Notes: a model not told the origin generated them from the letters alone. A stretch of DNA of 51,192 bases from Bacteroidales bacterium (GCA_031272245.1 JAISUE010000036.1:1-51192); one strand, 5' to 3'; counted from the first letter of the stretch, positions 26,684-36,927 are shown. Made by a program: numbers and translations.

Positions 26684-29467
26684 ATGAATTTAAAAATGTA
26701 TTTTTTGGTGATTAGTACAATCACATTGATGACTTGCAAAGCGTATGGGCAAGCAAATATTCCGTACATGACAGGAATAAACGGAGAAACAAACAAAGGA
26801 ACATACGCCAATCCTTATAAAATATCAACAGCAAGAGATTTAGACACTCTTTCTTATTGGGTAAGACAGGGAACATCAACCAGCAGATGCGTTGGAACTT
26901 ATTTCCAGATGACCAACAATATAGATATGTCTTTACCAACAGCTCATGACGCCGCAGGAACTTTATGCAACCGTTCGGCAAGAGCAACTAATTTTATCCC
27001 TATTGGCGGAAGATATGCAGATTTAAGTACGCCTACCCTTGCAACAACCAACGATATAACTACAGCTACTCAAGCCGCTGCAGCTTATACTTTTGCAGGT
27101 CATTTTAACGGTAATAACTATGAAATTGTAAATATGCAAATAAATGACAATTCTAAAAGCTATTGCGGGTTATTTAATTTGTCAAAAGGTATTCAAAGCG
27201 GGATTATTGATACCATTCAAAATCTTACCATGAGAAATTGTACTGTAACCGGGGGAAGCAGATGTGGAATACTTATAGGCATTGTAGGCAGTAATGTAGG
27301 TACTTACGCTAACGCAAGCACTTATCTGCAAGTTAATACAATAAATGTTCATTTTGTAAACTGCACTGTAAATGCTACCGGTGCTTATGCAGGTATAGTT
27401 TGCGGAGAGAATGGACCCGGCAGAGCATATCGCTGTTCTGTTACAAATTGTGCCGTAAATGTTACAGGTGGAGATTTTACAGGCGGTTTTGTAGGAGATG
27501 GAGAAGATTGCGATTTGGAACAATGCTGGATTAACGGAATTACTGTTACTAATACAGGTGGAGGAAAAGGTACGGGTGGTTTTATGGGAGATATAGATCA
27601 AGCTCGTATGCAAACCTGTTATATTAGCAATGCAGTCGTTAAAAGTAACGGTCAATTGGTTGGCGGAGCAGTAGGTTATTATTATTCCTCTTCTACCATA
27701 AATAATGTTTATTCAACAGCAAAAGTTTATAAAACAGGTGGCTCTTATAATACTTTTGGAGGTTTTACGGGACAGGGCAGCCCAAGCAATTCCTTTTACA
27801 TTGATACGTGGAATCCTGAAGGCACATCTTTTTCAGGCGGAGGAGGCACAAGTAAAACCGAAGCAGTAATGAAAAGTGCATCGTTCATAACTACTCTTAA
27901 CAACTCTTCCAGCGGAACAAACCCTTGGAGACAGGATTATACCGCACCCTGGGGTACAGGTGTTAATAATGGTTTTCCTATTTTTGGTACTAATGATGTA
28001 ATTCCTTTTTATATTCACGATTGGGAAACAGTCACGGTAACAACAGATGATCAGGTTACAAGCAGACCTATGAATATAATCATTGAGGACGGCGGCTCTT
28101 TAATCAACAACGCTCCTTCGGCAACAATAACCGGCGGAGTTAATTTTGTCCGTTATATGTATAATGAAAGATACACTCTGCTCGGTACTGCCTGCAAACA
28201 AAATCCTACAACTCACATCTCCGCAGGAGATTTTCTCGGCTGGAACGGCGACAACAACTATCTGTGCGTGGAAACCAACCAAAAAGTAGATTTGCTTGCC
28301 TTTTCCTACAACACAAACATGTGGAGCAACGGATCAACATACAACATTCTTGCTTACGATGACGAAATGGTTAGAGGAGCAGGTTATTTGGGTTATGTTT
28401 ACGACACAAGATACAATTCTGCTCTTGGAAATCCGTGGCAGAACGTAACAAACAGAGGTGAGGCTATTCCCTTGAATGCAACCAATGTCAATCTGGCATA
28501 TTCCTACGATGATTTTTCACTTACGGCAACCAACACCGGCAATGTCCATACTTTGGAAAGCAATACCGACGGCATCTGGTTTGCTCTTTCCAATCCATAT
28601 CCCGGCAGTCTTTATGCAAAGAACTTTATCGCCACCAACTCTTCCAAATTATCCACTCAATACCTTTATAACCTCAACGCCGACAACACTTGGAACGCCA
28701 TAGGAACGAACAGCACCGACAGAATAAAACACGGCGAAGGCTTTTTCGTTTCGGGCAAACATCACGGCACTCCTATGAGTTGGAACTTCACAAGAACAAT
28801 GATGAATACCCCTTCAAAGAAAAATGAAACCATAAAAGCACACTTTGACATAAACGTTACCTCTTCCATAACATCCACAGCAACATTTATGTTCAATGAC
28901 AACGCAAGCAACGGTTTTGACGAAATGGACGCCTATAAGTTTATCGGTATGAACGAAGATGCGGTTGAACCTTACTTCTTTGTTGACGGAAACGAAATTG
29001 TAATCAACAGCATTTCAACCCTTCCTTACGAATGTCCGATGAACATTTACGCTTACAAAGATTTTAATATTGAAATAGAATTTGACAATGTCCCTTCGGG
29101 CTTGGAAGTTTCTCTTATTGACGGCATTGACACGATAGATATGAGCAACGGCGGCAAGTACATAACCGATGTTGTAACAGGGACAAACGAAAATCGCTTC
29201 AGGGTTAAAATCGGCGGAGAGTTTAACGGACTGGAAAAGGCTTTGGCAAACAACCTTGACGTTTGGGTAACGAAGGACAGACTGAACATAAACGGCGAAA
29301 ACCTTAAAGATATAACGGTTTATAACGCAGTTGGTCAGGTGGTTTATAACAATAAACTTTCGGGCAGCAGTTTTTCCGATGTATTGAATCTTCCCAATGG
29401 TGCTTACACTGCTAAAGCGTCTGCTAAAAACAACTCAAAAACCATTAAATTTATAATCACAAAATAA
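26684..29467 (+). CDS. large secreted T9SS protein with GLUG-like repeats
   Basis: 927 aa; signal peptide; repeated GGSRCGILIGIVG, TGAYAGIVCGENG, GGDFTGGFVGDGE, GGGKGTGGFMGDID; C-terminal ITVYNAVGQVVYNNKLSGSSFSDVLNLPNGAYTAKASAKNNSKTIKFIITK. Confidence 0.85.
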   Translation: MNLKMYFLVISTITLMTCKAYGQANIPYMTGINGETNKGTYANPYKISTARDLDTLSYWVRQGTSTSRCVGTYFQMTNNIDMSLPTAHDAAGTLCNRSARATNFIPIGGRYADLSTPTLATTNDITTATQAAAAYTFAGHFNGNNYEIVNMQINDNSKSYCGLFNLSKGIQSGIIDTIQNLTMRNCTVTGGSRCGILIGIVGSNVGTYANASTYLQVNTINVHFVNCTVNATGAYAGIVCGENGPGRAYRCSVTNCAVNVTGGDFTGGFVGDGEDCDLEQCWINGITVTNTGGGKGTGGFMGDIDQARMQTCYISNAVVKSNGQLVGGAVGYYYSSSTINNVYSTAKVYKTGGSYNTFGGFTGQGSPSNSFYIDTWNPEGTSFSGGGGTSKTEAVMKSASFITTLNNSSSGTNPWRQDYTAPWGTGVNNGFPIFGTNDVIPFYIHDWETVTVTTDDQVTSRPMNIIIEDGGSLINNAPSATITGGVNFVRYMYNERYTLLGTACKQNPTTHISAGDFLGWNGDNNYLCVETNQKVDLLAFSYNTNMWSNGSTYNILAYDDEMVRGAGYLGYVYDTRYNSALGNPWQNVTNRGEAIPLNATNVNLAYSYDDFSLTATNTGNVHTLESNTDGIWFALSNPYPGSLYAKNFIATNSSKLSTQYLYNLNADNTWNAIGTNSTDRIKHGEGFFVSGKHHGTPMSWNFTRTMMNTPSKKNETIKAHFDINVTSSITSTATFMFNDNASNGFDEMDAYKFIGMNEDAVEPYFFVDGNEIVINSISTLPYECPMNIYAYKDFNIEIEFDNVPSGLEVSLIDGIDTIDMSNGGKYITDVVTGTNENRFRVKIGGEFNGLEKALANNLDVWVTKDRLNINGENLKDITVYNAVGQVVYNNKLSGSSFSDVLNLPNGAYTAKASAKNNSKTIKFIITK

Positions 29468-29480
29468 AATGGATTAATTT

Positions 29481-29672
29481 ATGAAGAAAGTTATTCTAAC
29501 TTTAATATTCTGCATGACAACAATAATATTGTTTGCACCTCCATTGCCTGGGGGAAGACCTGATGCTCCTGCGGCGGAGGAGACAGCACCTTTATCAACA
29601 TCATCATTTCTTTTACTTGGACTTGCAGCAGGATATACGGTTATAAAAAAGAAGCGGGAAAAGAATAAATAA
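29481..29672 (+). CDS. 63-aa signal peptide/TM/basic-tail protein (PID-CTERM or PEP-CTERM-like sorting signal)
   Basis: MKKVILTLIFCMTTIILFAPPLPGGRPDAPAAEETAPLSTSSFLLLGLAAGYTVIKKKREKNK. Confidence 0.7.
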   Translation: MKKVILTLIFCMTTIILFAPPLPGGRPDAPAAEETAPLSTSSFLLLGLAAGYTVIKKKREKNK

Positions 29673-29703
29673 TTTTTTCAGTTTAAGCAACAAAACTCGC
29701 TGG

Positions 29704-29743
29704 CAATACAGTCATTGTAACTATGGCTGTATTGTTTTTTTTT
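29704..29743 (+). terminator. rho-independent terminator
   Basis: CAATACAGTCAT-tgtaact-ATGGCTGTATTG (one G-U pair) then a run of 9 T. Confidence 0.85.
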
Positions 29744-29746
29744 GAC

Positions 29747-29872
29747 TTTGCAACCGAGGTTGGAACTTTTGCAACCAAGGTTGGAAACTTTGCAACCAAG
29801 GTTGGAACTCTTGCAACCGAGGTTGGAAACTTTGCAACCGAGGTTGGAACTCTTGCAACCAAGGTTGGAAAT
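29747..29872 (+). repeat. six tandem 21-bp units (T/C)TTGCAACC(G/A)AGGTTGGAA(CT/AC/AT)
   Basis: Direct reading: six in-register units, each with CAACCnnGGTTG; plus frame FATEVGT FATKVGN FATKVGT LATEVGN FATEVGT LATKVGN; minus frame (F/W)QPRLQS-like. Confidence 0.95.
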
Positions 29873-29884
29873 TGATTAACGACT

Positions 29885-30076
29885 GTTGAAAAAGCAGCAA
29901 TCTTTGTTGATAATCCATTGAGAATGATTGAGTTGATAAAAACAATAGTTGATGCGTTGGAAACAATGGTTATTGTGGTTGGAACGATGGTTTCGGTTTG
30001 GATTGCTTCGCTTTTGCTCTCAATAACGAGGGAAGAGGAGTCAATAACAGCGATTGATGCGGTTGAAAGAATGATT
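29885..30076 (+). repeat. degenerate 21-nt/7-codon periodic extension of the preceding array
   Basis: Same plus frame after one TGA: VEKAAIF VDNPLRM IELIKTI VDALETM VIVVGTM VSVWIAS LLLSITR EEESITA IDAVERM I, then TAA at 30077-30079. Confidence 0.55.
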
Positions 30077-30203
30077 TAAAGACCCGAAAGCATGGTTTTC
30101 GGATTCGTGACAAAAGTTGTATCCTTTTACACAAAGTTTGTTAAAAAAATTGCTTGCTGTTTCTAAAAAAAATATTATATTTGCAAAAACAAAAAAAATT
30201 AGA

Positions 30204-30416
30204 ATGAGTATGAAACATAAAAATTTATTTAAGCAGCCTGTATTATTTGTATTGTGTTGGACATTACTTACATTTGTTTTGCTTTGGGCAATATCAAATT
30301 TTATATTTGACGATCATTGGAAATTTATCTCTATTAGAGCATTGGCAACGTTTATCAGTCTTTTGATTGCAGGAACAATTCTTTACTATTATCGTTCTAA
30401 AAAAGATAAAAAGTAA
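30204..30416 (+). CDS. small membrane protein, 70 aa, two predicted TM helices
   Basis: MSMKHKNLFKQPVLFVLCWTLLTFVLLWAISNFIFDDHWKFISIRALATFISLLIAGTILYYYRSKKDKK; start moved from 30117 because ATATTTGC lies just upstream of 30204. Confidence 0.65.
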   Translation: MSMKHKNLFKQPVLFVLCWTLLTFVLLWAISNFIFDDHWKFISIRALATFISLLIAGTILYYYRSKKDKK

Positions 30417-30446
30417 AACGAATAAGAAGTTTATTTTCAAAATTAG

Positions 30447-30482
30447 AAAACGGCGTTTGATTAAAATCTAAACGCCGTTTTT
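30447..30482 (+). terminator. terminator
   Basis: AAAACGGCGTTT-gattaaaatct-AAACGCCGTTTT-T. Confidence 0.88.
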
Positions 30483-30607
30483 GAATTTTACAACAAATGA
30501 ACCGTTGTATAAATCCTATATGTTTTCCAAAAATAAATGATTAAAGGCTTATTAAACGACAATTAAACGAGTGTTAGATTACCAATTATCTTCTAATTAG
30601 ACAAATA

Positions 30608-30642
30608 AAAAAGCCCCAAATCCTATTAAGAATTCAGGGCTG
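30608..30642 (-). terminator. probable terminator of the ribosomal operon (downstream of rplQ)
   Basis: On - strand AGCCC...GGGCT followed by TTTTTTA. Confidence 0.6.
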
Positions 30643-30663
30643 AGTTTATGAAGCAATTTGGTT

Positions 30664-31227
30664 TTATTCTTGATCTTTTACATCTTGCTCTGCAACATCT
30701 GTTGTTTCTGTTTTAACTTCTGTTACAGCGTCTTGTATTGTTTCAGCAGATTCTACCTTTGTTTCAGTTGTTAGAGGGCTTTCTTCAGATTTTGTTTTAA
30801 CTGTTGCAGATTTTCCTGCTCTACGAGTAACTTTAGTTTTCTTTGTAGATGCGTCTTTCAACATATTTTCATTATAGTCTACTAATTCCATCATAGCCAT
30901 TTCTGCTCCGTCTCCAAGTCTTCTGCCTATTTTCAATATACGAGTATAACCTCCATTACGATTGGCTACTTTTTGAGAAACTTCTCTGAATAATTCGGTT
31001 ACAGCTTCTTTATTACGCAAATATGAAAATACTACACGTCTTTGATGTGTATTATCTGTTTTAGATTTGGTAATCAAAGGTTCAACATATATTCTTAAAG
31101 CTTTAGCCTTAGCCAAAGTTGTTTCTATTCTTTTATGCAATATCAATGATGATGCCATATTAGACAACATTGCTATTCTATGTGCATGTGTCCTTGATAA
31201 TTTATTTACTTTACAACCGTGTCTCAT
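30664..31227 (-). CDS. rplQ: 50S ribosomal protein L17 with charged C-terminal extension
   Basis: [45 protein letters not shown]. Confidence 0.97.
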   Translation of the reverse strand: MRHGCKVNKLSRTHAHRIAMLSNMASSLILHKRIETTLAKAKALRIYVEPLITKSKTDNTHQRRVVFSYLRNKEAVTELFREVSQKVANRNGGYTRILKIGRRLGDGAEMAMMELVDYNENMLKDASTKKTKVTRRAGKSATVKTKSEESPLTTETKVESAETIQDAVTEVKTETTDVAEQDVKDQE

Positions 31228-31232
31228 TTTCT

Positions 31233-32228
31233 TTACTCCTTATCTAATTTATATTTTGTCAAATCCATACCAAATTCAAGATTATTTGACAATACCAAGT
31301 TTTCTAATTCTGTAAGAGATTTTTTTCCAAAGTTACGGAACTTTAAAAGCTCATTTTTGTTAAATGCTACTAAATCTCCAAATGTATCTACTTCTGCTGC
31401 TTTCAAACAATTTAAAGCCCTTATTGATAAATTCATATCCTTTAATTTTGTTTGCAATAGCTGACGCATCCGCAATACTTCTTCATCAAGTTCTATCTCT
31501 TCAACAGGTTCTTCTTCTTGAACAAACATTTTATTGTCGTCAGTGAAAAGCATAAAATGACTAATTAATATATCAGCTGCATCTTTTAAAGCTTCATTTG
31601 GTGAAATAGAGCCGTCTGTCGTTATATCCAACAATAATTTTTCATAATCCGTTTTCTGTTCTACACGAAAATTTTCAACTGAATATTTAACATTTTTTAT
31701 TGGAGTATGAATTGAATCAATAGCAATAGTTCCAATTACGTCATTAGTTTTTTTATTTTCTTCCGAAGGAACGTATCCTCTACCCTTCTCTATTGTTAGT
31801 TCTATGTGAAGTTTTACTGAAGTCTCCATGTGGCAAATTTCCAAATCAGTATTAATCACTTGAAACGCATTCAGATACTTATTTATATCTCCTGCTTTAA
31901 ATAGTTTTTTATCCTCTATAGTAAAGTTGAGTGTTTCACTATCTTCGCTTACTATTTTTCGTTTGAAACGAATTTGTTTAAGATTAAGAATGATCTCAGT
32001 CATATCTTCAATCACTCCTTCTATTGTATCAAACTCATGACTAACATTTTCTATTTTTATTGATGTTATTGCAAACCCTTCTAACGAAGACAAAAGAATA
32101 CGCCTCAACGCATTGCCTATTGTCATTCCGTAACCGGGTTCAAGAGGACGAAATTCAAACAATCCATGAAAGTCGTTAGCCTCTATCATTATAACCTTTT
32201 CAGGTTGTTGAAACGCTAAAATTGCCAT
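31233..32228 (-). CDS. rpoA: DNA-directed RNA polymerase subunit alpha
   Basis: [35 protein letters not shown]-terminal domain [35 protein letters not shown]. Confidence 0.97.
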   Translation of the reverse strand: MAILAFQQPEKVIMIEANDFHGLFEFRPLEPGYGMTIGNALRRILLSSLEGFAITSIKIENVSHEFDTIEGVIEDMTEIILNLKQIRFKRKIVSEDSETLNFTIEDKKLFKAGDINKYLNAFQVINTDLEICHMETSVKLHIELTIEKGRGYVPSEENKKTNDVIGTIAIDSIHTPIKNVKYSVENFRVEQKTDYEKLLLDITTDGSISPNEALKDAADILISHFMLFTDDNKMFVQEEEPVEEIELDEEVLRMRQLLQTKLKDMNLSIRALNCLKAAEVDTFGDLVAFNKNELLKFRNFGKKSLTELENLVLSNNLEFGMDLTKYKLDKE

Positions 32229-32238
32229 ATATCATTTA

Positions 32239-32841
32239 TTATTTAGAATACAATTCTACTATTAATTGTTCTTTTATATTTTCAGGTATTTCTGAACGTT
32301 GAGGATAATTTAAGAACTTTCCTTCCATTTTTTCACTATTCCAATCCAACCATGAATATGTAGCTCTTGATCCTATAGAATCAGTAATAACTTCTAATGA
32401 TTTTGAACGTTCTCTTACCCCAATCACATCACCTGTTTTTAACATATATGAAGGGATATTAACTATATTCCCATTAACAACAATGTGTCTATGTGAAACC
32501 AACTGTCGAGCTTGACTCCTTGTTTTCGCTATTCCAATACGATATACTACATTATCCAATCTAGATTCTATCAATTGTAACAACACTTCACCTGTAACAC
32601 CACCTTTACGAGAAGCTTTATCAAATATGTTACGGAATTGTTTTTCCAATATACCATAAGTATATTTCGCCTTTTGTTTTTCCATTAACTGAATACCATA
32701 TTCGGATTGTTTTCCTTTTCTTTTACTTATTCCATGTTGTCCAGGAGGATAATTTTTCTTTTCAAATGCTCTGTCAGCTCCAAAAATAGGTTCTTTAAAC
32801 TTTCTTGCTATTTTACTTTTTGGTCCAATATATCTTGCCAT
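32239..32841 (-). CDS. rpsD: 30S ribosomal protein S4
   Basis: [21 protein letters not shown]...[41 protein letters not shown]. Confidence 0.97.
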   Translation of the reverse strand: MARYIGPKSKIARKFKEPIFGADRAFEKKNYPPGQHGISKRKGKQSEYGIQLMEKQKAKYTYGILEKQFRNIFDKASRKGGVTGEVLLQLIESRLDNVVYRIGIAKTRSQARQLVSHRHIVVNGNIVNIPSYMLKTGDVIGVRERSKSLEVITDSIGSRATYSWLDWNSEKMEGKFLNYPQRSEIPENIKEQLIVELYSK

Positions 32842-32865
32842 AGTTTTTTCTTTTTAATTGTTAAA

Positions 32866-33255
32866 TTATACACGTCTACGTTTAGGAGGACGACAACCAT
32901 TATGAGGTAATGGCGTAACATCTGTTATTTCCATCACTTCTATGCCTGAAGCATTAATTGCCCTAATGGCTGCTTCTCGCCCAGCACCAGGTCCTTTAAC
33001 ATACACTTTTACTTTTCTTAAACCATAATCAAAAGCTGATTTGGCACAATCTTCTGCTGCCATTTGAGAAGCATAAGGTGTATTTTTCTTTGAACCTCTA
33101 AAACCCATTTTACCAGCTGACGACCAGGATATAACCTGTCCTGCATTATTTGTCAACGAAATTATACAGTTGTTAAATGAAGCAAATATAAACGCTTTGC
33201 CTATTGGCTCAACTTTTACGACTCTCTTTTTCGTTGGTTTAGAACTTTTTGCCAT
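32866..33255 (-). CDS. rpsK: 30S ribosomal protein S11
   Basis: [48 protein letters not shown]. Confidence 0.97.
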   Translation of the reverse strand: MAKSSKPTKKRVVKVEPIGKAFIFASFNNCIISLTNNAGQVISWSSAGKMGFRGSKKNTPYASQMAAEDCAKSAFDYGLRKVKVYVKGPGAGREAAIRAINASGIEVMEITDVTPLPHNGCRPPKRRRV

Positions 33256-33344
33256 ACTTTGTTCTTTTATTTTTTAATTTACAATTATGAATGCTCCGCA
33301 AAATTTAATTCATATAATCCGCATTCATTTACTTTTTTTATTTA

Positions 33345-33722
33345 TTATTTGGTTGCTTTTTTCTTATTTGCTACTGTTTTCTTTTTACCTTTACGAGTAC
33401 GAGCATTATTTTTCGTACTTTGCCCTCTCAAAGGAAGTCCTATACGATGACGAATACCTCTATAACAACCTATATCCATCAACCGTTTAATGTTCATTTG
33501 AACCTCAGAACGTAAAGCTCCTTCTACCTTATATTCTTCTCCGATTATTGTTCGAATTATATTTTGCTCATCGTCAGTCCAATCACTTACTTTTTTATTC
33601 TCGTCAATACCAGCCTTTGCTAAAATTTTTGAAGCAAGGCTTCTTCCAATACCGTATACATAGGTTAAACCTATTACACCTCTTTTGTTCTTTGGTAAGT
33701 CTATACCTGCAATTCTTGCCAT
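33345..33722 (-). CDS. rpsM: 30S ribosomal protein S13
   Basis: [56 protein letters not shown]. Confidence 0.97.
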   Translation of the reverse strand: MARIAGIDLPKNKRGVIGLTYVYGIGRSLASKILAKAGIDENKKVSDWTDDEQNIIRTIIGEEYKVEGALRSEVQMNIKRLMDIGCYRGIRHRIGLPLRGQSTKNNARTRKGKKKTVANKKKATK

Positions 33723-33751
33723 ATATTTTTATTTTGTTATTTAATTAATAA

Positions 33752-33868
33752 TTATCCTTGTCTTTGTTTATACTTAGGATTTTTTTTATTGATAACATAA
33801 ACTACTCCCTTTCTACGAACGACTATGCATTCAGGAGACCTCTTTTTAACTGATGTTCTTACTTTCAT
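33752..33868 (-). CDS. rpmJ: 50S ribosomal protein L36
   Basis: Minus-strand reading [38 protein letters not shown] (38 aa); too short for the ORF track. Confidence 0.95.
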   Translation of the reverse strand: MKVRTSVKKRSPECIVVRRKGVVYVINKKNPKYKQRQG

Positions 33869-33881
33869 TTTTATACTATTT

Positions 33882-34100
33882 TTATTTATGTCTGTAACTA
33901 ATTCTTCCTTTTGTTAAATCATAAGGAGACATTTCCACCTGTACTTTATCGCCAGGCAAAATTTTAATATAATGCATTCTCATTTTACCTGATATGTGGG
34001 CAATAATGACATGTCCATTTTCTAATTCTACACGAAATGTTGCATTTCCTAAAGATTCTAACACTACTCCATCTAATTGTATAGACGCTTGTTTTGCCAT
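33882..34100 (-). CDS. infA: translation initiation factor IF-1
   Basis: 72 aa; [55 protein letters not shown]. Confidence 0.97.
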   Translation of the reverse strand: MAKQASIQLDGVVLESLGNATFRVELENGHVIIAHISGKMRMHYIKILPGDKVQVEMSPYDLTKGRISYRHK

Positions 34101-34101
34101 A

Positions 34102-34911
34102 TTATATGAATTCTAAATTATCGTTTTGTTTTATTGCTTCTTCTATGTTAACAAAACTAGATAAAATATCTGGTCCATTATCAGTAATAGCAATATCATG
34201 TTCAAAATGAGCTGCCAAAGACATATCTACTGTTCTACACGTCCATTCATCATTTTCAAAAACTACTTCTCTACCGCCCATCGTTATCATTGGTTCTATT
34301 GCTATAACCATACCTTCTTGTAATTTAATGCCTGACCCTCGTTTTCCATAATTAGGAACATCAGGTTTTTCATGCATTTTTTTACCAACTCCATGTCCAC
34401 ATAACTCTCTGACTACACCATATCCTAATGCTTCACAATAGTTTTGTATTTCAGCACCAATATCTCCTACTCTATGCCCTACTGTACATTTTTTTATTCC
34501 ATAATATAAAGCTTCCTTTGTTGATATTAATAATTTTTTAGCATCTTCGGTTACTCCCTTAACAGCAAAAGTATACGCAGAATCTCCAACCCAACCATTA
34601 AATGTTACGCCACAATCAATCGAGATAATATCCCCATCTTTTACCTCTCTATTTCCAGGTATTCCATGCACAACAACTTCATTAATTGATATGCACAAAG
34701 AGGCTGGAAATCCATTATAACCTTTAAATGTTGGTACAGCATTTTTTGCACGTATAAAATCTTCAGCTATATTATCTAAAGTTTTAGTCTTAACACCAGG
34801 TTTAATATGCTTAGTAAGCTCTGCCAAAGTATCACCAACCATTAAAGCACTCTTTCGCATAAGCTCTATTTCTAAATTATTTTTTATATGTATCCTTCCG
34901 TTACAAAACAT
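34102..34911 (-). CDS. map: type I methionyl aminopeptidase
   Basis: [61 protein letters not shown]. Confidence 0.95.
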   Translation of the reverse strand: MFCNGRIHIKNNLEIELMRKSALMVGDTLAELTKHIKPGVKTKTLDNIAEDFIRAKNAVPTFKGYNGFPASLCISINEVVVHGIPGNREVKDGDIISIDCGVTFNGWVGDSAYTFAVKGVTEDAKKLLISTKEALYYGIKKCTVGHRVGDIGAEIQNYCEALGYGVVRELCGHGVGKKMHEKPDVPNYGKRGSGIKLQEGMVIAIEPMITMGGREVVFENDEWTCRTVDMSLAAHFEHDIAITDNGPDILSSFVNIEEAIKQNDNLEFI

Positions 34912-34914
34912 AAA

Positions 34915-36264
34915 TTATAAATTAGAACGTCCCTTTATTCTACCTGTCTTCGTTAACCCATCATAATGTCTCATCAATAAATGGCTTTCAATCTGTTGTA
35001 ATGTATCCAAAACAACTCCAACCATAATTAATAAAGATGTTCCTCCATAAAAATGAGCAAATTGAGTACCAGCATTAAATAGTGGTCCTATTATTGCGGG
35101 CATAATAGCTACAAATGCAAGAAAAATGGAACCAGGTAATGTAATTTTTGATAAGACATTATCTAAAAATTCTTCTGTTTTTTTACCGGGCTTAATACCT
35201 GGAATAAAACCTCCATTCTTTTTCATATCATCTGACATTTGCTTCGGATTGATCGCAACAGCTGTATAAAAATATGTAAAAACAATAATAAGTAATGCAA
35301 ATATTAGATTATACCAAAAACCTTGAAAATCCGATAAGGCAACTGCTATTGCACTAACACCATCACCTGAAAAACCTGATAAAGTAACAGGTATAAACAT
35401 TATTGCTTGAGCAAATATGATAGGCATAACTCCAGCAGCATTAACTTTAATTGGAATATACTGACGAACACCTCCATATTGCTTATTACCTACTATTCTT
35501 TTTGCATATTGCACAGGTATTCTACGAGTACCCTGCACCAATAATATACATAACATTATAACTACTATCAAAAACAACAGCTCAACAAAAAATATTACCA
35601 ATCCACCTCCTTGTTCCTCTACTTTTGAAACAAATTCTGAGAAGAGAGCAAAAGGTAAACGAGCCACTATACCAACCATAATTAACAATGAAATACCATT
35701 ACCAATACCTTTATCTGTTATTCTTTCACCGAGCCACATAACAAACAATGTTCCACACGTTAATAAAATTGCTATTGGCAAGGTAAAATTCATAAATGTC
35801 AAAGAATCACTTCCTGTAATACTATAAATTGTTGCATGTCCTATCTGATATCTTAAATTTGCTAAATATGCAAAAGATTGAAAAATTGTAACTATTATAG
35901 TTAACCATCTTGTCATCTGATTTATTTTACGACGTCCACTTTCTCCTTCTCTCTGCATTTTTGTAAAATAAGGTACTACCATAGTCAATAACTGCATAAT
36001 GATAGATGCTGTTATATAAGGCATAATACCTAATGCAAAAATGGAAGCATTAGAAAAAGCACCTCCTGAAAACATATTTAACAAACCAAGTACTCCATTT
36101 TGTGTCTGTGTTTGAAGATTTGTTAATGTTGCAGGATTAATTCCTGGAATAACAACATACGATCCTATTCTATATATAAGCACTAGAGCTAATGTATAAA
36201 TAATTTTTGCTCTTAAATCCTTTATATTCCAAATGTTTTTAAGTGTATTGACAAATCGTTTCAT
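34915..36264 (-). CDS. secY: preprotein translocase subunit SecY
   Basis: 449 aa polytopic; FSGGAFSNASIFALGIMPYITASIIMQLLTMVVP, KNGGFIPGIKPGKKTEEFLD. Confidence 0.97.
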   Translation of the reverse strand: MKRFVNTLKNIWNIKDLRAKIIYTLALVLIYRIGSYVVIPGINPATLTNLQTQTQNGVLGLLNMFSGGAFSNASIFALGIMPYITASIIMQLLTMVVPYFTKMQREGESGRRKINQMTRWLTIIVTIFQSFAYLANLRYQIGHATIYSITGSDSLTFMNFTLPIAILLTCGTLFVMWLGERITDKGIGNGISLLIMVGIVARLPFALFSEFVSKVEEQGGGLVIFFVELLFLIVVIMLCILLVQGTRRIPVQYAKRIVGNKQYGGVRQYIPIKVNAAGVMPIIFAQAIMFIPVTLSGFSGDGVSAIAVALSDFQGFWYNLIFALLIIVFTYFYTAVAINPKQMSDDMKKNGGFIPGIKPGKKTEEFLDNVLSKITLPGSIFLAFVAIMPAIIGPLFNAGTQFAHFYGGTSLLIMVGVVLDTLQQIESHLLMRHYDGLTKTGRIKGRSNL

Positions 36265-36270
36265 TATATA

Positions 36271-36720
36271 TTATTTAATTACAGTTGCTATTCCACCTTT
36301 GCTTTCTATTATATTTTTTGCAGAAACAGAAAATGCGTGTGCGAATACATTTATTTTTAGAGTTAATTCTCCTCTTCCCAATATTTTAACACGAGTATTA
36401 GCAGAAACTAATCCATATTCTTTTAATACTTCTAATGTTATATCGTGTATCTGTTTCATTTCTGCCAATTTAGATAACGTATCCAAATTTACACTTAAAT
36501 ACTCTGTACGATTAATATTTTTAAAACCAAATTTAGGTAAACGTCTATACAAAGGCATTTGTCCTCCTTCAAAACCTATTTTACGAGAATATCCAGAACG
36601 AGACTTAGCACCTTTGTGTCCACGTGTAGATGTTCCACCTCTACCAGACCCTTGACCTCTTCCTATCCTTTTACGATTTTTAGTTGAACCTTCCGCCGGT
36701 TTTAAATTACTTAAATCCAT
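36271..36720 (-). CDS. rplO: 50S ribosomal protein L15
   Basis: GRGQGSGRGGTSTRGHKGAKSRSGYSRKIGFEGGQMPLYRRLPKFGF. Confidence 0.97.
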   Translation of the reverse strand: MDLSNLKPAEGSTKNRKRIGRGQGSGRGGTSTRGHKGAKSRSGYSRKIGFEGGQMPLYRRLPKFGFKNINRTEYLSVNLDTLSKLAEMKQIHDITLEVLKEYGLVSANTRVKILGRGELTLKINVFAHAFSVSAKNIIESKGGIATVIK

Positions 36721-36735
36721 ATTTTATTAAATTAA

Positions 36736-36915
36736 TTATTTTATTATTTCTACTTTTACTAAATGACTAACTTTTTTAATCATCCCTTCTATTTGAGGAG
36801 TTAACTCATGTTCACGATATTGACTAATTTTATGCAAACCCAACGTAGCCAAAATTTCTTTTTGTCGCAATGAATGCCCTATCCCACTTTTTATCTGTGT
36901 TACTTTTATTTTCAT
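36736..36915 (-). CDS. rpmD: 50S ribosomal protein L30
   Basis: Minus-strand reading [59 protein letters not shown] (59 aa); not in ORF track. Confidence 0.95.
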   Translation of the reverse strand: MKIKVTQIKSGIGHSLRQKEILATLGLHKISQYREHELTPQIEGMIKKVSHLVKVEIIK

Positions 36916-36927
36916 TTATTCTTACTT

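Noticed and set aside
27182-28282. Minus-strand ORFs inside the T9SS GLUG protein
   Set aside because: Ser/Thr/Ile-rich shadows of Gly/Thr-repeat coding sequence.
29747-29872. CRISPR array
   Set aside because: Units are contiguous 21-bp repeats without unique spacers and no cas genes are nearby.
30204-30416. Small membrane protein as a toxin/holin-type gene
   Set aside because: Only two TM segments and a basic tail are visible; no antitoxin or phage context.
30664-31227. Acidic/Lys-rich C-terminal extension of L17 as a novel fusion
   Set aside because: Extended low-complexity L17 tails are common in Bacteroidota; no domain visible.
33752-36915. Apparent absence of rpmJ and rpmD from the operon
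   Set aside because: Both are present on manual reading; they fall below the ORF-track length cutoff.
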